Source of the DNA: an uncultured Mesorhizobium sp.
GTDB lineage: Bacteria > Pseudomonadota > Alphaproteobacteria > Rhizobiales > Rhizobiaceae
Length of the DNA: 6,189 bases
Assembly: GCA_950071955.1 (NCBI GenBank)
Contig: CATMOC010000240.1
Span: 1-6,189, forward strand
Direction of reading: 5' to 3'
Shown here in pieces: positions 1-5,743 of the stretch. A program made the position numbers and the translations under genes. The notes beneath the pieces are model-generated. The model did no database searches. It saw nothing but the letters and a program-made list of their open reading frames with translations, and was not told where the DNA came from. Within the stretch, counting starts at the first letter, position 1. Every line of letters begins with the position of its first letter.

Positions 1-756
1 GGGTTCGATCAGCCCCACGATGATACCGCCGAGCAGCGCGCCGGGCAGGCTGCCGAAACCGCCGATGACCGCCGCCGCGAAGGCCTTGATGCCCAGGAGC
101 CCGATCGACGGGTCGATCGATCCCTTGGAGGCGAAGAGGATGCCGGCGACCGCCGCCACCGCGCCCGCCAGCGCCCAGATCAGCGAATGCACGCGCTTGA
201 CCGGAATGCCCATGTAGTAGGCCGCGAGCTGGTTCTGCGAGGCCGCCTGCATGGCCACCCCGAGCTTGGTGTTGTTGAAGTAGAAATAGAGCGCGACCGT
301 GAGGAATATGGTGACGACGATGATCGACACCTCGTCGAGCCCCAGAACCAGGCCGCCGAAACGGACGTCCTGGCCGGCGATCGGCGATTCCAGCGAGATC
401 GGCTGGTGGCCCCAGATCAGGCCGGCGATGAAGCGCAGCACGAAGCCCAGGGCGATCGTCAGGATCACGACCGCGACCTGGCTCTGGCCGAACATGCGCC
501 GCAGAACGATCATGTCGAGCAGGTAGCCGAAGACACCCATCAGGAAGATCGCGATCGGCACCGAAACCCAGAACGGCAGTCCCCAGAACTGCTCGTTGGT
601 GAGCCCCAGCGTGATGAAGGCACCTAGCATCATGAAATCGCCCTGAGCGAAATTCACTGCTTCCGTCGCCTTGTAAATCAGCACGAAGCCCAGCGCGATC
701 AGGCCGTAGACACAGCCGTTCGCCAGCCCACTGACGAATAGTTGCAAGACGTCCAA
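1..756 (-). CDS. livH: LivH-type branched-chain amino acid ABC transporter permease (3' end outside window)
   Basis: Inner-membrane permease of a LIV/HAAT-type ABC importer. These systems take up branched-chain amino acids, but many relatives carry other amides, urea or aromatic acids. The 252 visible codons read as a very hydrophobic protein. Its first helix holds the family's GLANGCVYGLIALGFVLIYK pattern, followed by ATEAVNFAQGDFMMLGA (residues 30-46). A cytoplasmic coupling-loop-like segment (AASQNQLAAYYMGIP, 171-185) and the C-terminal GGFGSLPGALLGG (232-244) also fit. Family members are about 290 residues, so roughly 40 are missing beyond the left edge. There is no ATG at the 5' end. I chose TTG at 756 because a strong Shine-Dalgarno (GGAGGAG, complement of 765-771) lies about 9 nt upstream and because this start keeps the whole first helix. 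The first ATG is only at residue 42. The gene follows the two MDR genes after 103 nt on the same strand, so it may be part of, or downstream of, the catabolic operon. Family assignment is firm; the substrate is unknown. Confidence 0.93.
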   Translation of the reverse strand, partial: MDVLQLFVSGLANGCVYGLIALGFVLIYKATEAVNFAQGDFMMLGAFITLGLTNEQFWGLPFWVSVPIAIFLMGVFGYLLDMIVLRRMFGQSQVAVVILTIALGFVLRFIAGLIWGHQPISLESPIAGQDVRFGGLVLGLDEVSIIVVTIFLTVALYFYFNNTKLGVAMQAASQNQLAAYYMGIPVKRVHSLIWALAGAVAAVAGILFASKGSIDPSIGLLGIKAFAAAVIGGFGSLPGALLGGIIVGLIEP

Positions 757-764
757 GACGTTCG

Positions 765-771
765 CTCCTCC
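765..771 (-). promoter_or_regulatory. Shine-Dalgarno that decides the TTG start of livH
   Basis: On the minus strand this reads GGAGGAG, close to a full anti-16S match, and ends about 9 nt before TTG at 756. A second in-frame TTG lies three codons later at a worse distance. The site supports initiation at the first TTG rather than at the internal ATG at residue 42. Confidence 0.7.
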
Positions 772-778
772 CAAATCG

Positions 779-797
779 ACGCGGTCTATTGCCGCGT
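779..797. other. Perfect 6-bp inverted repeat (possible hairpin) upstream of livH
   Basis: ACGCGG, a 7-nt loop and CCGCGT form a GC-rich hairpin 8 nt upstream of the livH Shine-Dalgarno in the minus-strand transcript. In the minus direction it is not followed by a T-run. On the plus strand it is followed by TCTTTTG, but no plus-strand gene runs into it. It may be an mRNA-stability or translation-modulating hairpin, or chance in GC-rich DNA. Confidence 0.35.
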
Positions 798-817
798 TCT
801 TTTGTCGTTCACCCTAC

Positions 818-853
818 AGACAGCCTGCCCGTCTCCGCAAGCGAGGCTGGTCT
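818..853 (-). other. Bulged inverted repeat just after the ETR-like gene
   Basis: On the plus strand AGACAGCCT (818-826) pairs with AGGCTG-G-TCT (844-853), giving nine pairs with one bulged G. Its centre can form a small CGC-AA-GCG stem. In minus-strand transcripts the structure begins about 6 nt after the stop codon at 860-862. No U-tract follows, so it is not a standard intrinsic terminator. It could protect the upstream message from 3' degradation or reduce read-through into livH. Confidence 0.3.
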
Positions 854-859
854 TCCTCC

Positions 860-1900
860 TCAGGGCGCGATGAACACTTTTCCGTTCGGCCGCGCCAATT
901 CTCCCGGCACCTTCTCCATCGCATCGCCAAGCTGCACGACCGCGTTGACGTCCGTGGACCAGCGCCCGTCCTTGAAGCGCATCTGCGCCTCGCGGATGGT
1001 CGCGATCTTCCGTTCCAGCGGCGTGCTGCGCATCCAGTCCGTGAGCCAGAAGCCCTCGATGCGCTTGTGCATGAAGATCAGCTGCCCCGGTTCCGGTATC
1101 GGCGTCGCGTGGGTATCTAGCCGGCCGTAGACGATCCAGCGCGCCCGCTTGGGCATGGCGGCGAAGATCTCGCCCGCGAGCGGCCCCGTCACGGCATCGA
1201 GGAAGATGCGCGGTTGTTCGGCCTTGAGCACGCCCTTCAGTTCGTCGGTGAAGCCCGGCGAGGATGCATTGAGGACATGTGCCGCGCCGGCGTTTTTCAG
1301 CAGGTCCTTCTGGTCGTCGCGTCGCACGATGGCGATGGGCCTGTAACCCTCGTCGCGCGCGACCCCCATCATGAGCTTGCACAGCTGGCTCGCGCCGGCC
1401 GTCAGGATGAAGGATTTCTCCCCCTCCTCCTTGACGATGCCGAACATGGCAAGCGCGGTGAGCGGGTTGACGATCATCGCCGCGGCGTCCTCGTCGCGTA
1501 CCCCGTCGATGACCGGGATGCATGCTCCCCCTTCAGCGACGGCATATTCCGCCCACGAACCCCAGCCGCTCAGGCCCGTCGCGAAGGCGACGCGCTGGCC
1601 GACCGGCACATGCGCGCCGGCATTCTCGCCCGCCGCCACGATGGTCCCGACGCCTTCGAAGCCGGCGGGTTGCCCCTGCCGGCGCGGCTGGCCGTAGAGC
1701 CCCTTCAGGAACATGACGTCGGACGGATTTATCGAGGCGAGGCTCACTTTGATCAACACCTGCGAGGGTCCGGGAGACGGCACCCCGATCTCGCCGGCCC
1801 GCACGTAGGGCGCCATCGCTTCCAGGCGGGCATCCGAGCGCCCGGTCGCGTAGCCGTCATTGACCAGGAGGAGCGCTTTCATGTGTGCCGGCATGCTCAT
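860..1900 (-). CDS. Zinc-independent MDR oxidoreductase, 2-enoyl thioester reductase-like
   Basis: A 346-residue medium-chain dehydrogenase/reductase, probably a cytosolic NADPH-dependent enoyl-thioester or quinone reductase. The N-terminal GroES-like domain carries SINPSDVMFLKGLYG (56-70) and GFEGVGTIVAAG (80-91). The Rossmann domain follows from about residue 140. I see no catalytic or structural zinc ligands, which excludes a classical alcohol dehydrogenase. The region IFLDAVTGPLAGEIFAAMP (232-250), then VYGRL (257-261) and IEGFWLTDW (281-289), matches my memory of the ETR-like subgroup of MDR proteins. R193 and R194 at the end of the second Rossmann strand (AIVRR) suit NADPH. The nucleotide loop is odd: TAGASQLCKLM (167-177) lacks the usual AxxGxxG glycines. 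I chose ATG at 1900 because its Shine-Dalgarno (TAGGAG, complement of 1910-1915) lies about 9 nt upstream and contains the stop codon of the preceding gene. In-frame ATGs at residues 3 and 7 are alternatives; residue 7 (MKALLLV) resembles the usual family start. The protein is only distantly related to its neighbour, so this is not a recent duplication. Confidence 0.87.
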   Translation of the reverse strand: MSMPAHMKALLLVNDGYATGRSDARLEAMAPYVRAGEIGVPSPGPSQVLIKVSLASINPSDVMFLKGLYGQPRRQGQPAGFEGVGTIVAAGENAGAHVPVGQRVAFATGLSGWGSWAEYAVAEGGACIPVIDGVRDEDAAAMIVNPLTALAMFGIVKEEGEKSFILTAGASQLCKLMMGVARDEGYRPIAIVRRDDQKDLLKNAGAAHVLNASSPGFTDELKGVLKAEQPRIFLDAVTGPLAGEIFAAMPKRARWIVYGRLDTHATPIPEPGQLIFMHKRIEGFWLTDWMRSTPLERKIATIREAQMRFKDGRWSTDVNAVVQLGDAMEKVPGELARPNGKVFIAP

Positions 1901-1912
1901 TGCGTCGCTCTC

Positions 1913-2881
1913 CTACGGCTTCAGGATGATCTTGCCCGCCGACCCTCGGCCGAGCACGCGTTTCAGCACGGACGGAGCATCGGCCAGGGGGTATTCCCCC
2001 TCGATGACGGGCTTGACCTTGCCGGCGAGATACCAGCCGATCAGTTCCTTCATGTTGTCGGCATAGACGGTCGGCTCGCGGCGCGTGAAGTCGCCCCAGA
2101 AGACGCCGACCACGCTGAAGCCCTTCACCAGGGCGAGATTGACGGGGAATTTCGGGATCGTGCCGGACGCGAAGCCGATCACCAGCAGCCGTCCGCCCCA
2201 GCCCATGGAGCGCGACAGCGCGTCGAAGCTCTCGCCGCCGACAGGATCGTAGCCGACGTCGACGCCCTTGCCGCCGGTCGCCTCCTTCAGCGCGTCCTTG
2301 AGGTTTTCGTAGCCGAGCACGACGTCCGCGCCGGCCCGCTTCGCGATCGCCTGCTTCTCGGGGCTCGACGCGACACCGATAACGCGCGCGCCCATCGCCT
2401 TGCCGATCTGGACGGCCGCGGTGCCGGTCAGCCCGGCCGCGCCGAGCACGCAGAGCATCTCGCCGGCCTTGAGTTGCGCCCGCTGCTTCAGGGCGTAGTG
2501 TGACGTGCCGTAGCCGCACAGCAGCGCGCAGGCGTCAGCGCTGCCGATCCCGTCGGGAAGCTTCATGACGGTGGCTTCGGGCGCGCCGACTATCTGGGCA
2601 TAGCTGCCCATGGACGACAGCGATGCCACGCGGTCGCCGACCTTGATGCCCTTCACATCCTCGCCGACCGCCGTCACGGTGCCGGCGACCTCCATCCCGG
2701 GCACGAACGGGGTCGGCGGCTTCATCTGGTAGAGCCCCTGCACCAGGAGCCCGTCGGGAAAGTTCACGCCAATGGCCTCGGCCCGGATCACCACGGTCGA
2801 GCCCTTCGCCTCCGGCTCGGGCCAGTCGGCATATTCGAGGTTTTCCAGCGGGCCGTAGTCGCGGGCGACGATTGCTTTCAT
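1913..2881 (-). CDS. NADPH:quinone oxidoreductase-type (QOR) zinc-independent MDR protein
   Basis: A complete 322-residue cytosolic MDR enzyme of the quinone oxidoreductase family, expected to move hydride from NADPH to an enone, quinone or enoyl substrate. Visible family marks are GVNFPDGLLVQGLYQ (38-52), PFVPGMEVAGTVTAVGE (58-74), VGDRVA (81-86), the Rossmann loop LGAAGLTGTAAVQIGKAMGA (146-165), GVDVGYDPVGG (206-216) and GGRLLVIGFASG (229-240). The C-terminal AGKIILKP is typical. AAGLTG replaces the common AAGGVG but keeps the glycines that contact the dinucleotide. No zinc ligands are present. The ATG at 2881 gives the canonical MKAIV start. Its best Shine-Dalgarno, AAAAGG (complement of 2894-2899), lies inside the end of the acyl-CoA dehydrogenase gene and is about 12 nt away, so translation is probably coupled across the 7-nt gap. 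The stop codon TAG forms part of the next gene's ribosome binding site. The family does not reveal the substrate. The operon suggests a CoA-linked or unsaturated intermediate. Confidence 0.92.
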   Translation of the reverse strand: MKAIVARDYGPLENLEYADWPEPEAKGSTVVIRAEAIGVNFPDGLLVQGLYQMKPPTPFVPGMEVAGTVTAVGEDVKGIKVGDRVASLSSMGSYAQIVGAPEATVMKLPDGIGSADACALLCGYGTSHYALKQRAQLKAGEMLCVLGAAGLTGTAAVQIGKAMGARVIGVASSPEKQAIAKRAGADVVLGYENLKDALKEATGGKGVDVGYDPVGGESFDALSRSMGWGGRLLVIGFASGTIPKFPVNLALVKGFSVVGVFWGDFTRREPTVYADNMKELIGWYLAGKVKPVIEGEYPLADAPSVLKRVLGRGSAGKIILKP

Positions 2882-2888
2882 ACCGGGC

Positions 2889-4130
2889 TCAGACCTTTTC
2901 CTGCGTATATTTCTTGAGCTCGACGCGCGCGACCTGGCGGCGGTGTACGGCGTCCGGGCCGTCGGCGAACCGAAGGGTCCTCAGATGCGTCCAGCTGCGC
3001 GCCAGCGGCGTATCCTGGCTGATGCCCTGCGCGCCGAACATCTGCACCGCCTCGTCGGTGACCTTCAGCGCCACCTGAGGCGCGATCACCTTGATCTGGC
3101 TGATCCAGGGGGCTGCCGCGCGGGCGTCGCCCTGGTCCATCATCCACGCTGCCTTGAGGCAGAGAAGGCGCGCCATCTCGATCTCCATGCGGCAGTTGGC
3201 GATGATGTCGTAATTGGCCCCGAGCTTGGCGAGCGGCTGCCCGAAGGCCTCGCGGCGCATCGCCCGCGTGCACATCATCTCCAGCGCCCGCTCGGCCTGG
3301 CCGATGGCGCGCATGCAGTGATGGATGCGGCCGGGGCCCAGACGCCCCTGCGCGATCTCGAAGCCCGCCCCTTCCCTCAGAACGATGTTTTCGACCGGCA
3401 CGCGCACGTCGGTGAAGCGCACGTGCATGTGGCCGTGCGGCGCGTCGTCGTGGCCGTAGATTTGCATCGCGCGCAGGATCTCAACCCCCGGCGTGCCGGC
3501 GGGCACCAGCACCATGGAGTGGCGGCGATGCTTCGGTTCGTCGTCGCTGCCGGTCTTCACCATGACGATGTAGATCTTGCACCGAGGATCGCCGACCCCG
3601 GAGGACCACCATTTCTCGCCGTTCAGCACGTATTCGTCGCCGTCACGCACGCAGCTCATCGCGATGTTGGTGGCATCCGAGGACGCGACGTCCGGCTCCG
3701 TCATCAGGAAGGCCGAGCGGATCTCGCCCTTCAGCAGCGGTGCGAGCCACCTGTCCTTCTGCGCCTGCGTGCCGTAGCGCTCGAACACTTCCATGTTGCC
3801 GGTGTCGGGCGCCGCGCAGTTGAATACTTCGGCGGCCAGGTGCGACTTGCCCATCTCTTCGGCGAGATAGGCATACTCGACCGTCGTGAGCCCATAACCG
3901 CGTTCCGAATCGGTGAGCCAGAAGTTCCACAGGTTGTTCTGGCGCGCCTTGGCCTTCAGCCCTTCGAGGATCTCGGTCTGGCGCGGCGTGTAGGTCCAGC
4001 GGTCGCCGTTCCTCCCCACCTCGGCGAGGAACTCCTCATCCAGCGGGATGATTTCCTCGCGCACCATACGGGCGACCTTTTTGAGGATCGGCTTCAGCCG
4101 CTCCGTCATCCCCAGATTCATGTCCGTCAT
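2889..4130 (-). CDS. Acyl-CoA dehydrogenase, ACAD10/11-like
   Basis: A complete 413-residue FAD enzyme that should introduce the alpha,beta double bond into an acyl-CoA and pass electrons to ETF. The helical N-terminal domain spans about 1-140. The middle beta domain contains FLMTEPDVASSDATN (141-155) and NGEKWWSSGVGDPRCK (170-185). The C-terminal helical domain contains GRLGPGRIHHCMR (262-274), REAFGQPL (293-300) and LRFADGPDAVHRR (386-398). Overall this is the ACAD10/11 and bacterial relative pattern, from memory. D390 of ADGP lies where MCAD-type enzymes have the catalytic Glu of YEGT. By rough alignment the alternative base position of isovaleryl-CoA dehydrogenase falls on glycine, so D390 is the best candidate base. 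ATG at 4130 is chosen because its Shine-Dalgarno AGGA is 6 nt upstream and it overlaps the TetR stop as ATGA. The frame is open further upstream to 4820, but that stretch is the TetR gene read out of frame. No kinase or phosphotransferase domain is attached, unlike animal ACAD10/11. Substrate unknown. Confidence 0.95.
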   Translation of the reverse strand: MTDMNLGMTERLKPILKKVARMVREEIIPLDEEFLAEVGRNGDRWTYTPRQTEILEGLKAKARQNNLWNFWLTDSERGYGLTTVEYAYLAEEMGKSHLAAEVFNCAAPDTGNMEVFERYGTQAQKDRWLAPLLKGEIRSAFLMTEPDVASSDATNIAMSCVRDGDEYVLNGEKWWSSGVGDPRCKIYIVMVKTGSDDEPKHRRHSMVLVPAGTPGVEILRAMQIYGHDDAPHGHMHVRFTDVRVPVENIVLREGAGFEIAQGRLGPGRIHHCMRAIGQAERALEMMCTRAMRREAFGQPLAKLGANYDIIANCRMEIEMARLLCLKAAWMMDQGDARAAAPWISQIKVIAPQVALKVTDEAVQMFGAQGISQDTPLARSWTHLRTLRFADGPDAVHRRQVARVELKKYTQEKV

Positions 4131-4771
4131 GCGCTTTCCTCTCGTCTCTTCGACAGCCCGCCGAGGGCGTAGTCCACGACCTTCTTCGCCACGACCTCGA
4201 CGTCGGCCCGCGTCTCGCCGACGCGCGGCGAATACCAGAAGATCGGCGAATTCAGCGTCATGAACATGAGCTGGTTGGTGATGCTGAGATCGTCGAACCG
4301 GAACACGCCCTCGTCGCGCCCCTGCAGCAGCGTGTTCCGGAACAGCATGCCGTAATTGTGCCGGTATTCGATCAGTTCGTTGAAAACCGACCGCTGCTCC
4401 GGCGTGGTAGCGCCGCGCAGGTGCATCTCGACGCCGATCCACACCGCGCGCTGGAACGGCTTGGTGTCGATCATCAGAAGGACGTGCGCCATCGCCATCC
4501 TGCGCCAGCGGGGCAGCGCAGGCCCCGGCTGGTCGATGAATGGCCGGACGGCCTCGTAGTTGAGGTCCATCCCGTGCTTGAACACGGCAGCGAACAGATC
4601 TGCCTTGGACGGGAAATGGTGATAGATGCGGCCCTTCGTGGCACCGAGGCTGCGTGCGACGTCGTCGATCGATGCCGCCGCGTAGCCGCGGTCCATGAAA
4701 CACTTCGCCGCCGCGCTCAGGATGTCGATGCGCGAATTGTCGGCGATCTGCTCCCTGACGCTCAGCGCCAT
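4127..4771 (-). CDS. TetR/AcrR-family transcriptional regulator
   Basis: A 214-residue one-component repressor, normal length for the family. The N-terminal DNA-binding domain (about 14-63) holds the helix-turn-helix SIDDVARSLGATKGRIYHHF (34-53) followed by PSKADLF, the classic TetR signature. The C-terminal ligand and dimer domain (about 70-214) ends in SPIFWYSPRVGETRADVEVVAKKVVDYAL, a pattern I associate with regulators of acyl-CoA or steroid-type catabolism such as KstR2. That likeness is a weak inference. It is the first gene of the leftward operon, overlaps the acyl-CoA dehydrogenase by 4 nt (ATGA), and is divergent from the SDR gene. It most likely binds the inverted repeat at 4855-4874, repressing both arms and itself until a CoA-thioester or related ligand releases it. 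The start ATG at 4771 has GGGAGG (complement of 4784-4789) about 12 nt upstream, longer than ideal, so initiation may be inefficient, which suits a repressor. No nearer in-frame start fits better. Confidence 0.94.
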   Translation of the reverse strand: MALSVREQIADNSRIDILSAAAKCFMDRGYAAASIDDVARSLGATKGRIYHHFPSKADLFAAVFKHGMDLNYEAVRPFIDQPGPALPRWRRMAMAHVLLMIDTKPFQRAVWIGVEMHLRGATTPEQRSVFNELIEYRHNYGMLFRNTLLQGRDEGVFRFDDLSITNQLMFMTLNSPIFWYSPRVGETRADVEVVAKKVVDYALGGLSKRREESA

Positions 4772-4821
4772 CCCTTGTCACGACCTCCCGTTCGCGGAGC
4801 CTCTTGTTTTTCCGGCGCATG

Positions 4822-4831
4822 GCCGATCGGC
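4822..4831. repeat. 10-bp perfect palindrome GCCGATCGGC in the divergent region
   Basis: A self-complementary decamer lies just upstream of the proposed rightward -35 and inside the presumed tetR leader. It shares no sequence with the main operator candidate. A GC-rich decamer of this kind can arise by chance, so function is uncertain. Confidence 0.3.
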
Positions 4832-4833
4832 TC

Positions 4834-4862
4834 TTTACTCACGGTGCAAGGATGAACATACT
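4834..4862 (+). promoter_or_regulatory. Predicted sigma-70-type promoter of the SDR-maoC operon
   Basis: TTTACT (4834-4839) as -35 and CATACT (4857-4862) as -10 are separated by exactly 17 nt. Each matches the consensus at four of six positions. Transcription would start around 4869, giving a leader of about 45 nt before the SDR start. The -10 lies inside the left arm of the inverted repeat at 4855-4874, so a bound repressor would block polymerase. Confidence 0.5.
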
Positions 4863-4879
4863 ACCGGGTATGTTGTCAA
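4851..4879 (-). promoter_or_regulatory. Possible leftward promoter for tetR and the catabolic operon
   Basis: The minus strand carries a perfect TTGACA (complement of 4874-4879). At 17-nt spacing the -10 would be TTCATC (complement of 4851-4856), a poor match. TATGTT is a better hexamer but only about 13 nt away. The -35 abuts the right arm of the operator candidate, and the spacer is almost entirely the inverted repeat. The -35 is convincing; the -10 is not. Confidence 0.35.
4855..4874. promoter_or_regulatory. Probable TetR operator: 7-bp inverted repeat in the divergent promoter
   Basis: AACATAC (4855-4861) and GTATGTT (4868-4874) are perfect reverse complements separated by 6 nt. The resulting 20-bp length suits a TetR dimer. 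Within it TACCGGGTA (4862-4870) is also palindromic about a different centre. The element stands out as AT-rich in otherwise GC-rich DNA. It lies between the divergent tetR and SDR genes, over the rightward -10 and beside the leftward -35. This is the position expected for autoregulation and control of both arms. Confidence 0.68.
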
Positions 4880-4880
4880 C

Positions 4881-4900
4881 GCGGTATCGTCGATAACCGC
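4881..4900. promoter_or_regulatory. Bulged palindrome in the SDR leader, next to the ribosome binding site
   Basis: GCGG-TATCG-T-CGATA-(A)-CCGC forms nine base pairs with a central T and one bulged A (4896). As RNA the 1-nt loop would need to open, so a smaller stem with a larger loop is more likely. As DNA it could be a second protein site. It ends 2 nt before the SDR Shine-Dalgarno (GGGAGG, 4903-4908), so a folded or occupied form could affect translation or transcription of the rightward operon. Confidence 0.4.
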
Positions 4901-4912
4901 GAGGGAGGAAGA

Positions 4913-5734
4913 ATGTCGTACCTGGAAGAGCTCTTTTCCGTGTCGGGCAAGACCGCGCTCATCACGGGTGCTGCGAGCGGCATCGGCCGCATGGCGGCCA
5001 CCGCGCTGGTCCACGGCGGCGCCCGCGTGATGATCGCCTCGCGCCGCGCGGCCGAATGCGAGAAAGTCGCGGATGAACTGAATGCCTTGGGTGCATCCGG
5101 TAGCGCGGAGGGGTTCGGCGGCGACGTCGGCTCGGAAGCCGGCGTCGTGGAGCTAGCCGAAGCCGTCAAGGCGCGCACGGACCGCCTGCACATCCTGATC
5201 AACAATGCCGGCCTCAGCTGGGGCGAGAACCTCGAGACCTTCCCGTACCACGCCTGGGCGCGGGTGCTGAACGTCAACGTCACCGGGCTGTTCCACCTCA
5301 CGCGCGAGATGCTGCCGCTCCTGGAAAAGGCGGCGTCGCACGAGGATCCGGCCCGCGTCATAAACCTCGGATCCGTGATGGGGACGCAGCCTATCGCGGA
5401 CGGCGCCTATTCCTACACGGCCTCGAAGGCGGCTGTGCATCACCTCACCCGGACGCTCGCCGGCGAGCTTGCCGGACGCTGGATCACGGTGAACGCCTTC
5501 GCGCCCGGCCCCTTCCAGAGCCGCATGACGGCGTTCGCGACCGGAACGGACGAGAAGGCCGCCAAGGTCGGCAGCCGCGTGCCGCTGGCGCGCATCGGCA
5601 ATCCGGATGACATAGCCGGCGCGACTCTGTATCTGTGCAGCCGTGCCGGAAGTTACGTCACGGGCGCCATCCTTCCACTGGATGGCGGACAGGCGGTGCA
5701 GCACGGCATGTCGCTGTTCAAGGACGTGGATTGA
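4913..5734 (+). CDS. Short-chain dehydrogenase/reductase, RhlG-like
   Basis: A complete 273-residue classical SDR in the cytosol, expected to interconvert a 3-keto group and a 3-hydroxy group with NADP(H). The Rossmann motif TGAASGIG is at 18-25. S43-R44-R45 after the second strand favours NADPH. NNAG is at 97-100. The catalytic residues are N122 (in NVNVTG), S154 (NLGSV), Y168 and K172 (YTASK). The NNAGLSWGENLE stretch (97-108), ARVINLGSV (147-155) and FQSRMT (201-206) resemble RhlG, the beta-ketoacyl reductase-like protein of Pseudomonas, by memory. LPLDGG near the C-terminus is standard. The ATG at 4913 has a strong GGGAGG 4 nt upstream. It is the first gene of the rightward arm, 9 nt before the MaoC gene, and is probably controlled by the neighbouring TetR protein. 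In context it could act on a 3-hydroxyacyl-CoA made by the hydratase. Direction and substrate are not determined by the sequence. Confidence 0.94.
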   Translation: MSYLEELFSVSGKTALITGAASGIGRMAATALVHGGARVMIASRRAAECEKVADELNALGASGSAEGFGGDVGSEAGVVELAEAVKARTDRLHILINNAGLSWGENLETFPYHAWARVLNVNVTGLFHLTREMLPLLEKAASHEDPARVINLGSVMGTQPIADGAYSYTASKAAVHHLTRTLAGELAGRWITVNAFAPGPFQSRMTAFATGTDEKAAKVGSRVPLARIGNPDDIAGATLYLCSRAGSYVTGAILPLDGGQAVQHGMSLFKDVD

Positions 5735-5743
5735 CGCCACCGC

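Noticed and set aside
187..627. Plus-strand open frame of 146 codons with many Asp, Glu and Arg residues.
   Set aside because: It is antisense to the LivH transmembrane helices. Reverse complements of hydrophobic codons give such charged shadows.
779..804. Hairpin followed by TCTTTT on the plus strand, resembling an intrinsic terminator.
   Set aside because: No plus-strand gene precedes it, and in the minus direction, where transcription runs, no U-tract follows the stem.
1214..2503. Plus-strand open frame of 429 codons across both MDR genes.
   Set aside because: It is antisense to two well-recognised proteins and rich in Arg, His and Asp as expected of a high-GC shadow. It has no recognisable domain.
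860..2881. Recent tandem duplication of the two MDR genes.
   Set aside because: The proteins differ in length, nucleotide loop and C-terminal motifs, and their similarity is only family-level.
2943..4172. Plus-strand open frame of 409 codons opposite the acyl-CoA dehydrogenase.
   Set aside because: The minus-strand protein carries all family motifs. The opposite frame has shadow-like composition and no family resemblance.
4131..4820. The acyl-CoA dehydrogenase frame stays open upstream, giving an apparent 643-residue protein with a 230-residue N-terminal extension.
   Set aside because: The extension is Arg/Gly-rich nonsense composition that exactly covers the TetR gene in another frame. The TetR frame has a clear HTH domain, and a good ribosome site precedes ATG at 4130.
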